Positions 7,586 to 15,336 of a DNA stretch of 28,962 bases are shown in pieces; the first letter of the stretch is position 1; each line of letters starts with the position of its first letter. A model generated the notes under the pieces. It was given only the letters and a program-made list of their open reading frames with translations. It was not told the origin of the DNA and made no database searches. A program made the position numbers and the translations under genes. Source of the DNA: an uncultured Lachnospiraceae bacterium (GTDB taxonomy: Bacteria > Bacillota > Clostridia > Lachnospirales > Lachnospiraceae); NCBI GenBank assembly GCA_934402055.1, contig CAKRTC010000027.1, positions 1 through 28,962 on the forward strand. Direction: 5' to 3'.

Positions 7586-8947
7586 TTACTTTATCTTCTT
7601 TTCAAGGATAGCGATGTCATTTTTAAGTACTTCGTTGGTCTTGAGATCTTCGCTTATCTTGTCTCTTCCGTGAATGACAGTCGCATGATCTCTGTTTCCG
7701 AGTGCTTCACCTATCTCATTAAGCGTAGCCTCGGTCATAGTTGAGCAAAGATACATGATTATCTGTCTCGGATAAGTAAGCTCCTTGTTACGTTTAGGAG
7801 ATAAAATATCCGATTCGCTTATATGATAATGCTCCGCAACCACGGAAATGATCTTTTTCGGGACTATCTTGTCCGGACCCTGAGAGCTGTTGCTTATTAC
7901 ATCCTTGAGAATGACAGCCGCTGTTTCGGCATTGATAGGCACCTTCTCAAGCTTTGATTTAAGCACTATCCTGGATAAGGCTCCTTCGAGAGTACGTATA
8001 TTGGATTTGATATTGGTCGCAATATACTTGATCACTTCATCATCTACATTGTAGCCGGACAGTTCTTCCTTCTTGCGAAGTATAGCCATCCTTGTCTCAA
8101 AGTTAGGAGGCTGAATGTCTACCATCATTCCGCCTTCAAATCTTGATTTGATACGATCCTCGAGGTTATTGATATCTCTCGGAGGCTTATCGGATGAGAT
8201 TATTATCTGTCTGTTGTTGTTATACAGCGAATTGAAGGTATTAAAGAATTCCTCCTGGGTACCGTCCTTGTCGGCGATGAACTGAATATCATCGATAAGC
8301 AGAACATCTAGATTACGGTAACGGTTACGGAATGCATCCGCATTCTTCTTCTGCAGGGAATTAACGTAATCGTTAACAAAATTCTCGGAAGTAGTATAGA
8401 GGATCTTGGCCGACGGATTATTCTTAAGTATGAATATTGCTATTGCATGCATAAGATGTGTCTTGCCGAGACCGACACCGCCGTAAATGTACAAGAGCTT
8501 ATATTCTCTGCCGGGATTCTCTGCGACAGCAAGCGAAGCTGCGTGAGCGAGCTCGTTGGATTTGCCGGATACAAAGTTATAAAAGGTATAGTTTGGATTG
8601 AGTCCGTTGCGCTTAATAAGCTCATTGAAATCATCCTTTGGCTGTACCTCTGTCCTTGGCTGATATCTGGATATATCATCTTTTTCGTTCTCAAGTATAA
8701 ATACCGGAGTAACGTTTGTTCTGGCTACGGCATGTATGGCTATGCCTAAGAGATCCTCGTATTTTTTCTTGATTATCTGCTTTATCTGCTCATTATCTTC
8801 GGACACTATGATATACAGCTTGTCATCGATAAGTGCATATGGTTTGAGCGGCGCAAGCCAGGTATTAAAGGAAATATCCATTATCTCAAACTCATTTTTC
8901 ATAAAAAGCAGTATTTGCTGCCATTTTTCTTTGATAGTGGAAAACAT
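7586..8947 (-). CDS. dnaA: chromosomal replication initiator DnaA
   Basis: DnaA is the AAA+ initiator that binds DnaA boxes and melts oriC. The 453-residue protein has the usual four domains: an N-terminal interaction domain (about 1-80), a short linker, the AAA+ core with Walker A GGVGLGKT (156-163), Walker B LLIDD (216-220) and the arginine-finger region DRIKSRF (264-270), and the C-terminal DNA-binding domain. The family signature reads RDHATVIHG (419-427), with Ala where most DnaA proteins have the first Thr of DHTT. The ATG follows an AAGGA site (8958-8962), and a perfect TTATCAACA lies between that site and the start codon, suggesting autoregulation. Confidence 0.98.
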   Translation of the reverse strand: MFSTIKEKWQQILLFMKNEFEIMDISFNTWLAPLKPYALIDDKLYIIVSEDNEQIKQIIKKKYEDLLGIAIHAVARTNVTPVFILENEKDDISRYQPRTEVQPKDDFNELIKRNGLNPNYTFYNFVSGKSNELAHAASLAVAENPGREYKLLYIYGGVGLGKTHLMHAIAIFILKNNPSAKILYTTSENFVNDYVNSLQKKNADAFRNRYRNLDVLLIDDIQFIADKDGTQEEFFNTFNSLYNNNRQIIISSDKPPRDINNLEDRIKSRFEGGMMVDIQPPNFETRMAILRKKEELSGYNVDDEVIKYIATNIKSNIRTLEGALSRIVLKSKLEKVPINAETAAVILKDVISNSSQGPDKIVPKKIISVVAEHYHISESDILSPKRNKELTYPRQIIMYLCSTMTEATLNEIGEALGNRDHATVIHGRDKISEDLKTNEVLKNDIAILEKKIK

Positions 8948-9150
8948 TTATCAACAGTCCTTATAATCAGTAAATGTGAATAAGTTGATACGATTTCAGG
9001 GTAGTTTCTTCATTATATAATAGCCACTGAAATCCTGCTTAGTTATTTTACTTTAATTCACACTCATTTTCAATGAAATGTTGATAAAATAAAGGGCTAT
9101 CAACAATTATTGAGTTATTGTTGATATAATGTTGGTAACTTTATTGATAA
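8948..9150. other. oriC upstream DnaA-box cluster (dnaA-rpmH gap)
   Basis: The 296-base AT-rich gap between divergent dnaA and rpmH holds many DnaA-like boxes. These are TTATCAACA at 8948-8956 (exact) and TGTGAATAA at 8975-8983 (reverse of TTATTCACA, fitting TTATNCACA). TAATTCACA is at 9054-9062 (one mismatch). TGTTGATAA is at 9079-9087 (exact reverse), CTATCAACA at 9097-9105 and TGTTGATAT at 9119-9127. TGTTGGTAA is at 9130-9138 and TATTGATAA at 9142-9150. Together with the dnaN-side cluster this makes a bipartite origin flanking dnaA. Confidence 0.75.
9012..9017 (-). promoter_or_regulatory. probable dnaA -10 element
   Basis: A TATAAT on the minus strand would start transcription near 9005, about 58 bases before the dnaA ATG. 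No good -35 box is visible at the right distance, so the promoter may depend on an activator or on another element. Boxes on both sides fit DnaA autoregulation. Confidence 0.4.
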
Positions 9151-9156
9151 TTTTTG

Positions 9157-9186
9157 TTGACATTTTCAGTCTGTTTTCTATATAAT
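9157..9186 (+). promoter_or_regulatory. rpmH promoter
   Basis: TTGACA (9157-9162) and TATAAT (9181-9186) are separated by 18 bases, about 57 bases before the rpmH ATG. The -35 box overlaps a DnaA-box-like TGTTGACAT, so origin-bound DnaA could occlude it. Confidence 0.75.
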
Positions 9187-9243
9187 AGCGGAGATGTTTT
9201 AGCTGTACATATATTTTTAGAAGAGGTAGGAGGTGATTGAATC

Positions 9244-9378
9244 ATGAAGATGACATTTCAGCCTAAGAAGAGACAGAGATCTAAGGTTCATGGTTTCAGA
9301 GCCAGAATGAGCAGTGCAGGCGGAAGAAAGGTTATTTCTAACAGAAGAGCTAAGGGAAGAGCAAAGCTTACAGTCTAA
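9244..9378 (+). CDS. rpmH: 50S ribosomal protein L34
   Basis: This is a small, very basic protein of the large ribosomal subunit, 44 residues, beginning MKMTFQPKKRQRSKVHGF and carrying the conserved RMSSAGGRKVISNRRAKGR core. It is short but unmistakable. A strong AGGAGG (9227-9232) precedes the ATG. It is the first rightward gene from the origin and is followed by a terminator-like hairpin before rnpA, consistent with excess L34 transcript relative to RNase P protein. Confidence 0.98.
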   Translation: MKMTFQPKKRQRSKVHGFRARMSSAGGRKVISNRRAKGRAKLTV

Positions 9379-9393
9379 TGCTGATTCTTATAC

Positions 9394-9419
9394 GGGCCGC
9401 GATTCGTCGCGGTCCTTTT
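9394..9419 (+). terminator. terminator/attenuator between rpmH and rnpA
   Basis: A 9-bp stem GGGCCGCGA/TCGCGGTCC (one G-U pair) has a UUCG loop and is followed by TTTT. It ends only 8 bases before the rnpA ATG. It probably terminates part of the rpmH transcription and lets the rest into rnpA. Confidence 0.8.
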
Positions 9420-9427
9420 AACGTTTT

Positions 9428-9775
9428 ATGAAGAGATTTCCTTCGATTAAGAAAAACAGTGAATACCGCAGTATTTACAACACCGTTAAGGGCAAAGCCA
9501 ACGGTGTTCTTGTTATGTATGTAAAAGATAACGGTACCGATCATAACAGACTGGGTATCAGTGTAAGTAAAAAGGTAGGAAACAGTGTCGTAAGGCACAC
9601 ATTTTGCAGGAAGATCCGAGAGATCTTCAGACTTAACAATTATCAAACCGTACAGGGCAAAGACATCATAGTAACAGCAAGGAGCCGAGCGGGAAGAGCA
9701 TCTTACGATAAGTTGGAAAGAGACTATCTTAAGCTCCTCGAAGATCATGGAATAAAAGTGAATATTGAGAATTGA
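9428..9775 (+). CDS. rnpA: ribonuclease P protein component
   Basis: This is the basic protein cofactor that helps the RNase P ribozyme remove tRNA 5' leaders. The 115-residue product has the family start (RFPSIKKNSEYRSIYN), the RLGISVSKKVGNSVVR strand and the segment RHTFCRKIREIFR in place of the usual RNR motif (RNxxKRxxRE), with His for Asn. The C-terminal VTARSRAGRASYDKLERDYLKLL is typical. No Shine-Dalgarno sequence is visible; the upstream hairpin and U-tract occupy that position. The start is still well supported by family alignment. Confidence 0.96.
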   Translation: MKRFPSIKKNSEYRSIYNTVKGKANGVLVMYVKDNGTDHNRLGISVSKKVGNSVVRHTFCRKIREIFRLNNYQTVQGKDIIVTARSRAGRASYDKLERDYLKLLEDHGIKVNIEN

Positions 9776-9787
9776 AGTGATATAGAT

Positions 9788-10000
9788 ATGAAAAAGCTTT
9801 GCATTTCGATGATAAGATTTTATCAGAGAGAGATAAGTCCTTACAAGGTCTATACTCGCTGTAAGTACATACCTACCTGCTCTGAATACGCCGTTCAGGC
9901 AATACAAAAGTATGGTGTGTTAAAAGGAATAGTATTGGCAGTGTGGCGCATTTTAAGATGCAATCCGCTGTCTAAAGGCGGCTATGATCCGGTTCCGTAA
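9788..10000 (+). CDS. yidD: membrane protein insertion efficiency factor YidD
   Basis: This small membrane-associated protein of 70 residues assists YidC-dependent insertion. The family pattern is clear: IRFYQREISPY, then CKYIPTCSEYAVQAIQKYG with its conserved cysteines, then RILRCNPLSKGGYDPVP. Length and the C-terminal GGYDPVP are standard. It starts 12 bases after rnpA and precedes yidC, the conserved rpmH-rnpA-yidD-yidC order. Confidence 0.97.
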   Translation: MKKLCISMIRFYQREISPYKVYTRCKYIPTCSEYAVQAIQKYGVLKGIVLAVWRILRCNPLSKGGYDPVP

Positions 10001-10007
10001 TTTTATG

Positions 10008-10031
10008 TCATTTGCGTTATTCTGCAAATGA
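10008..10031 (+). other. hairpin in the yidD-yidC gap
   Basis: An 8-bp stem, TCATTTGC/GCAAATGA, with an 8-base loop lies just after yidD. There is no U-tract, so it is more likely an mRNA stability or processing element than a terminator. Confidence 0.35.
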
Positions 10032-10078
10032 GGCAGTAGCAGGTCTGTTAAAAGACGACCTTGCGGGAGGGCATAATA

Positions 10079-11359
10079 TTGGATTTTATTACACTAACCA
10101 AGTACAGTGGTAATCTGCCTATCATAAGTCCTATTTTCTCATTTATAGTAAATATAATGGGATATATCATGGACCTTATATTCAAGGCTACATCAACACT
10201 CGGATGGACAAATATAGGTCTGTGTATCATTCTTTTTACACTTGTTACCAGGATATTGATGTTCCCTATGGCATATAATCAGGGAAAGTCATCACGTCTT
10301 ATGAGCGCTCTGCAGCCTGAGATCAAGGCTATTCAGAAGAAATATGCAGGCAGACAGGATCAGCAGAGCATGATGCTTCAGCAGGCTGAGATCAAGGCGG
10401 TATACGAAAAGTATGGCGTAAGCATGACCGGCGGCTGCGGACAGCTCCTTATCCAGATGCCTATCATCTTTGCTTTGTACAGAGTTATCCTTAATATTCC
10501 GGCATATGTTGCATCTGTCAAGATACCTTTCCAGAATATCGTTGACGCTATCGGCGGAGATGCAGCAATCGACGCAGTTAATAATTTTGCTCACAGCTCC
10601 GAAGCTCTTACAAAGCTGCTTACTACGGCAAGAATTAGCGGCGGAAACATTGCAACATCCGATAATATTATAGATTTCCTCTATAATCTTGATCCGACTC
10701 AGTGGGATCTCTTTAAAAATGCTTTCTCCGGTGCTGCTGATGCTATTTCAGCAAACTATCCGGTAATCGAGCAGATGAATAATTTCCTCGGCATTAACCT
10801 TGCAACCTCACCTATGGCATACGGACTTACTTCCGTAAAGGCATGGATCATTCCGGTACTTGCAGGTCTTGCCCAGTTTGCTGCTACAAAGCTTATGTCT
10901 AAGACCCAGACTCAGGCTATGGAAGGCAATGATCAGATGGCTCAGACTATGAACACCATGAATTACATGATGCCTCTTATGTCTGTTGTATTCTGCTTCT
11001 CGTTTGCTTCAGGTATCGGTGTATACTGGATCGCTTCATCGGTGCTTATGGGTATACAGCAGTATTTCCTTAATAAGCATTTTGCCAAGACAAATATCGA
11101 TGATCTTGTTAAGAAGAATATCGATAAAGCCAATAAGAAGAGAGCTAAGAAGGGTCTTCCTCCTATCGATGAGAAGTCACTCGAGGATGAAGTTAAGAGA
11201 GCTCAGGCAAAGGCTGATGCAATTGAGGCTAAGAAGCAGCAGAAGATCGATAATGCACATGCAGCCATCGAAAAGAATAATGATTATTACGAGCTTACAT
11301 CTATTGCCGACAGAGCAAAGATGGTCGAGCAGTTCAATAATAAAAAGAATCGTAAATAA
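10079..11359 (+). CDS. yidC: membrane protein insertase YidC/SpoIIIJ family
   Basis: YidC inserts and folds membrane proteins, alone or with Sec. I choose the TTG at 10079 because GGGAGG (10065-10070) is spaced 8 bases from it, giving 426 residues starting MDFITLTKYSG; an in-frame TTG at 10061 would add six residues. A hydrophobic segment at about 13-38 is followed by the core transmembrane helices, with the hydrophilic-groove arginine in TLVTRILMFP (about residue 58) and a large extracellular loop. The final helices (YMMPLMSVVFCFSFASGIGVYW) and a long basic/helical cytosolic tail follow. No lipobox is seen, unlike Bacillus SpoIIIJ. jag follows after 17 bases. Confidence 0.95.
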   Translation: MDFITLTKYSGNLPIISPIFSFIVNIMGYIMDLIFKATSTLGWTNIGLCIILFTLVTRILMFPMAYNQGKSSRLMSALQPEIKAIQKKYAGRQDQQSMMLQQAEIKAVYEKYGVSMTGGCGQLLIQMPIIFALYRVILNIPAYVASVKIPFQNIVDAIGGDAAIDAVNNFAHSSEALTKLLTTARISGGNIATSDNIIDFLYNLDPTQWDLFKNAFSGAADAISANYPVIEQMNNFLGINLATSPMAYGLTSVKAWIIPVLAGLAQFAATKLMSKTQTQAMEGNDQMAQTMNTMNYMMPLMSVVFCFSFASGIGVYWIASSVLMGIQQYFLNKHFAKTNIDDLVKKNIDKANKKRAKKGLPPIDEKSLEDEVKRAQAKADAIEAKKQQKIDNAHAAIEKNNDYYELTSIADRAKMVEQFNNKKNRK

Positions 11360-11376
11360 TAATTTCCGGGGGAATT

Positions 11377-12585
11377 ATGGAAAACAAGAGATATGAGGGG
11401 AAGTCTCTCAATGAAGCAATAATTGAGGCGAGTATAGACCTCGGTATACAGAGCGCCGATCTGAACTATAAGCTTATTCAGGAAGGCAGCAAGGGATTTT
11501 TGGGATTCGGTGCCAAGAAGTTTATCATTGAAATAGTTGAGGAGAAGACTTCTGTAAAGGCAGAGAAGACTAAGGAGAAAAAACAGACAAAGGCTCCGGA
11601 AGCCAAGGAAAAGACAAAGGAGTTTGCAAAACAGCCTAAGAAGAGCGAAGAAGCAAAGCCTGTTAAGCCTGCAGCTGTTGATAACACAGATAAAAAAGAA
11701 AATAAAAGTGAACAGCATCCGGCAGAGAAGCCTGTGAAAAACTTTGATCGCGAGAACAGAAACAACCGTCGTCAGGGCAAAGAAAACAGAAACGATCGTG
11801 ATAAGGCAGCCGGACGCGAAAGAACAGAGAAGAAGAGCTTTGAGGAGAGAGCAAAGGGCGGATACGCCAAGGAAGAAAAGAAGGATGCTCCGCGTAAATA
11901 TGAGAAGACTGGAACCGTAACAGGAGACCCGGTCAAGACAGCAGAGGAATTCCTTACAGGACTCTTCAAGAGTATGGAGATGAATATTTCCTACAAGGGT
12001 GAGTTCAAGAGTGAGAACAACGAGCTTACGGTAGATCTTTCCGGTGACGATATGGGAGTTCTTATCGGTAAGAGGGGACAGACTCTGGACGCACTTCAGT
12101 ATCTTACAAGTCAGGTGGTAAATAAGCATCAGACAGCTTATATCAGAGTTAAGATAGATACTGAGAACTATCGTGAGCGCAGACGTGAGACTATGGAAAC
12201 ATTGGCTCAGAATATTGCTCAGAAGGTTAAGAGAACTCATAAGCCTGTCGCTCTTGAGCCTATGAATCCTTATGAGAGGCGTATAATTCATTCTATTCTT
12301 CAGAATGAGAAGGATATTATAACAAGATCCGAGGGTGTAGAGCCTTACAGACATGTTATAGTATGCCCGGCAAAAAAGAACAGAAGAAGCTTTGATAAGA
12401 CTTCCGAGAAACAGATTGAGAAATTAACAGAAACTCAGAATAATCCGGAAGTTATCAACAAGGATACCGATAAGGCAGAGGCTGAGCTTAACAATCCGGT
12501 AAATATCAGCGAGACAGTTACCGAGGTAAGCGAGACGGTTGTTGAGACAAAGACAGAAATCACTGTTAATGAGACAGAGGCTTAA
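11377..12585 (+). CDS. jag: RNA-binding protein Jag/KhpB
   Basis: Jag (KhpB/EloR) is a cytosolic RNA-binding protein linked to cell elongation and division control. The 402-residue protein has the Jag-N domain (about 1-55, with the KGFLGFGAKK motif) and a long charged Lys/Glu/Asn/Arg-rich linker (about 56-185). The KH domain with GKRG at 231-234 and the R3H domain (NPYERRIIH, 297-305) follow. A C-terminal extension of about 65 acidic/Thr-rich residues lies past R3H. GGGGG lies 8 bases before the ATG. It is the last gene of the rpmH-rnpA-yidD-yidC-jag run and ends at a clear terminator. Confidence 0.96.
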   Translation: MENKRYEGKSLNEAIIEASIDLGIQSADLNYKLIQEGSKGFLGFGAKKFIIEIVEEKTSVKAEKTKEKKQTKAPEAKEKTKEFAKQPKKSEEAKPVKPAAVDNTDKKENKSEQHPAEKPVKNFDRENRNNRRQGKENRNDRDKAAGRERTEKKSFEERAKGGYAKEEKKDAPRKYEKTGTVTGDPVKTAEEFLTGLFKSMEMNISYKGEFKSENNELTVDLSGDDMGVLIGKRGQTLDALQYLTSQVVNKHQTAYIRVKIDTENYRERRRETMETLAQNIAQKVKRTHKPVALEPMNPYERRIIHSILQNEKDIITRSEGVEPYRHVIVCPAKKNRRSFDKTSEKQIEKLTETQNNPEVINKDTDKAEAELNNPVNISETVTEVSETVVETKTEITVNETEA

Positions 12586-12606
12586 AGTCTGATTTAAGCT
12601 TATAAC

Positions 12607-12638
12607 AAAGGAGGATCGTAAAAACGGTTCTCCTTTTT
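12607..12638 (+). terminator. terminator after jag
   Basis: A 12-bp stem AAAGGAGGATCG/CGGTTCTCCTTT, with two wobble pairs and a 6-base A-rich loop, runs into a U-tract (12634-12638). It closes the rpmH-jag transcription unit. Confidence 0.9.
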
Positions 12639-12671
12639 AGTTTCGTTATTGTTCTAAATAAACATAGATTG

Positions 12672-12680
12672 TGGTAAAAT
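12672..12680 (+). promoter_or_regulatory. extended -10 promoter for mnmG
   Basis: TGGTAAAAT is an extended -10 (TGn plus TAAAAT at 12675-12680). No good -35 is present: TTGTTC at 12649 is 20 bases away. The expected start site falls at about 12687-12688, on the mnmG ATG itself. Confidence 0.5.
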
Positions 12681-12687
12681 GTGAGCC

Positions 12688-14586
12688 ATGAATATTTGTG
12701 CAGAAGAAAATTATGACATAGTAGTTATCGGAGCAGGTCATGCGGGCTGTGAAGCAGCACTTGCATCGGCAAGGCTCGGACTTAAAACAGTAATATTTAC
12801 AGTGAGTGCGGATAGCATTGCACTTATGCCCTGTAATCCCAATATAGGAGGTACATCAAAGGGGCATCTGGTATGCGAGCTTGATGCGCTCGGCGGTGAG
12901 ATGGGAAAAAATACCGATAAGGCATTTATACAATCCAAGATCATCAACAGCTCTAAGGGACCTGCGGTACACAGTTTAAGAGCTCAGGCAGATAAACAGG
13001 TATACACCTACGAGATGCGTAAGACTCTGGAAAATACTCCGGGACTTTATATCAAGCAGGCAGAGGTATGTAAGATACTTACCGAAAAGGATGAGAACGG
13101 AAGTTTATGCGTTTCTGCGGTAGAAACACTTGCCGGTACAAGATATAACTGCCGCAGAGCAGTATTGTGTACGGGAGTATATCTGAATGCGAGATGCATT
13201 TACGGTGATGTGAGCGAATATACAGGTCCCAACGGACTTAAGGCTGCCAATCACCTTACTGCATCTCTTATGGAGCTTGGACTTCCTATAAGGAGATTCA
13301 AGACGGGAACTCCGGCAAGAGTAGACGGCAGGACTCTTGATTACAGTAAGATGGAAGTTCAGAAGGGTGACGATTTTATCAGACCTTTCTCATTTTCAAA
13401 TGAGCCCGAAGATATTGAGAGAGAACAGGCGGATTGTTGGCTCACCTATACCAATAATAAGACTCATGAGATAATCAGAGACAATATCTCCAGATCACCG
13501 TTGTTTTCCGGTGAGATAAAGGGAACCGGACCGAGATATTGCCCTTCTATCGAAGACAAGGTGATGAAATTTCCGGATAAGGAGAGGCATCAGATATTTG
13601 CAGAGCCTGAGGGCTTATATACCAACGAGATATATATGTCCGGAATGAGCTCATCTCTTCCTTATGATGTGCAGTATGCAATGATAAGGACATTGCCGGG
13701 ATTTGAACATGCCGAAATAGTAAGAAATGCATATGCCATAGAATATGACTGTCTTGATGCTACCTGTCTTAAGGCTACTCTTGAGACCAAGAAGATAAAG
13801 GGACTTTACTCCGGAGGACAGATAAACGGTTCTTCGGGATATGAGGAGGCTGCTGTACAGGGCTTTATGGCAGGCTTAAATGCGGCTTTATCGGCACTCG
13901 GAAGAGAAGAGCTGGTATTAGACAGATCAGAGGCTTATATAGGTGTGCTTATAGATGATCTTGTTACCAAGGAATCTACCGAGCCGTATAGAATGATGAC
14001 CTCGAGAGCAGAGTACAGATTGCTGTTAAGACAGGATAATGCCGACATAAGGCTCCGCAAGATAGGTCACGATATAGGGCTTGTAAGTGATGAGGATTAC
14101 GATAAGTTCCTGCGTAAGGAAGAAGAGATAGCAGCTGAGATCGCCAGGGTGAGAAAGACCACGATAGGCGTTGATGAGTATATCAACAGCTTCCTCAGAG
14201 AGCATAATTCTTCGGAGCTTAGGGACGGACACGGAGTTACGCTCGAGAGCCTCATAAAGCGTCCGGAGCTTGATTATGAATGCTTGTCAAAGATAGATCC
14301 CGCAAGACCGAAGCTTTCATGGAGAGTTAGGGAACAGGTCAACATACAGATAAAATACGAGGGATATATAGATAAGCAGAAACAGCAGGTAGAGCATTTT
14401 AAAAAGCTTGAAAAGAGACTTATACCGGCAGATATCGATTATGATGCCATGCAGGGACTGAGGATAGAAGCAAGACAAAAGCTTACAAAGATAAGACCTG
14501 CAAATATAGGACAGGCAAGCAGGATATCGGGAGTTTCACCTGCGGATATCTCTGTTTTGCTCGTATACCTTGAGAGAGAAAGATAA
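12688..14586 (+). CDS. mnmG: tRNA uridine-5-carboxymethylaminomethyl modification enzyme MnmG (GidA)
   Basis: This FAD-dependent enzyme works with MnmE to install (carboxymethyl)aminomethyl groups on the wobble uridine of certain tRNAs. The 632-residue product is full length. The FAD dinucleotide fold IGAGHAGCEAA is at residues 14-24, followed by the conserved MPCNPNIGGTSKGHL and the second signature GPRYCPSIEDKVMKFPDKERHQIFAEPEG with its conserved cysteine. SGGQINGSSGYEEAAVQG and a C-terminal helical domain for MnmE/tRNA binding complete it. There is no Shine-Dalgarno sequence and the promoter lies unusually close, so a leaderless mRNA is possible. It directly follows the jag terminator, ahead of mnmE. 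Confidence 0.97.
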   Translation: MNICAEENYDIVVIGAGHAGCEAALASARLGLKTVIFTVSADSIALMPCNPNIGGTSKGHLVCELDALGGEMGKNTDKAFIQSKIINSSKGPAVHSLRAQADKQVYTYEMRKTLENTPGLYIKQAEVCKILTEKDENGSLCVSAVETLAGTRYNCRRAVLCTGVYLNARCIYGDVSEYTGPNGLKAANHLTASLMELGLPIRRFKTGTPARVDGRTLDYSKMEVQKGDDFIRPFSFSNEPEDIEREQADCWLTYTNNKTHEIIRDNISRSPLFSGEIKGTGPRYCPSIEDKVMKFPDKERHQIFAEPEGLYTNEIYMSGMSSSLPYDVQYAMIRTLPGFEHAEIVRNAYAIEYDCLDATCLKATLETKKIKGLYSGGQINGSSGYEEAAVQGFMAGLNAALSALGREELVLDRSEAYIGVLIDDLVTKESTEPYRMMTSRAEYRLLLRQDNADIRLRKIGHDIGLVSDEDYDKFLRKEEEIAAEIARVRKTTIGVDEYINSFLREHNSSELRDGHGVTLESLIKRPELDYECLSKIDPARPKLSWRVREQVNIQIKYEGYIDKQKQQVEHFKKLEKRLIPADIDYDAMQGLRIEARQKLTKIRPANIGQASRISGVSPADISVLLVYLERER

Positions 14587-14587
14587 T

Positions 14588-15331
14588 ATGACAGATAATT
14601 TTAAGTTAAAGCTTATCGACGGCTGTAAAAAGCTCGGACTTGAGCTTGATGAGCTTAAGGCAGAAAAGCTATATAGATATTATGAGCTTGTGGTTGGGAA
14701 GAATAAGGTCATGAATCTTACCGCAATCACCGAGGAAGACGAATTCATAAGCAAGCATTTTGTTGATTCGCTGAGCATAATAAAGGCTCCTGATCTGAAA
14801 GATGAGCTTGCTCAAGCGAAAGGAATTAAACTCATAGATGTGGGAACCGGAGCAGGATTTCCGGGAATGGTGCTTAAGATAGTATTTCCGTCGCTTAAGA
14901 TCACTTTGTTTGATTCGCTCAAGAAGAGACTTAATTTCCTTGATGAGGTCATAGCAGAGCTCGAACTTAAGGATATAGAGACTCTTCACGGAAGGGCAGA
15001 GGATTACGGCAATAATAAGCTCTACAGGGAGAAATACGATATCTGTGTATCAAGAGCGGTTGCCAATATGTCATCACTTTCGGAATATTGCCTGCCTTTT
15101 GTTAAGCCGGACGGTTTGTTTGTGGCATACAAGTCCGGAGAATCGCATTCGGAGATAAGAGAAGCATCAAAGGCAATAAAGATCCTGGGCGGAAATACAG
15201 AAGATATACAGGATTTTATGCTTCCGGATTCCGACATCGAGAGAAGTATCGTAAGCGTAAGAAAGATCAAAAAGACTCCGGCTCAGTATCCGAGAAAGGC
15301 CGGAACTCCGGCAAAGGAGCCGATCAAATAA
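14588..15331 (+). CDS. rsmG: 16S rRNA (guanine-N7) methyltransferase RsmG (GidB)
   Basis: RsmG makes m7G in the 530 loop of 16S rRNA (G527 in E. coli) using S-adenosylmethionine. The 247-residue product from the ATG at 14588 has N-terminal helices with KVMNLTAITEEDEFISKHFVDSL, the SAM-binding LIDVGTGAGFPGMVLKI (82-98), and FDSLKKRLNFLDEV and VSRAVANMSSL downstream. A basic tail ends in PAKEPIK. The start overlaps the end of mnmG closely (one base after its TAA), so translational coupling is likely; a TTG 18 bases upstream is a less likely alternative. Confidence 0.96.
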   Translation: MTDNFKLKLIDGCKKLGLELDELKAEKLYRYYELVVGKNKVMNLTAITEEDEFISKHFVDSLSIIKAPDLKDELAQAKGIKLIDVGTGAGFPGMVLKIVFPSLKITLFDSLKKRLNFLDEVIAELELKDIETLHGRAEDYGNNKLYREKYDICVSRAVANMSSLSEYCLPFVKPDGLFVAYKSGESHSEIREASKAIKILGGNTEDIQDFMLPDSDIERSIVSVRKIKKTPAQYPRKAGTPAKEPIK

Positions 15332-15336
15332 AAATC

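Noticed and set aside
11287..12354. A 355-codon open frame antisense to jag
   Set aside because: It mirrors the low-complexity Lys/Glu-rich linker and KH/R3H codons of jag; the product is Leu/Ser/Cys-rich with no family resemblance or ribosome site.
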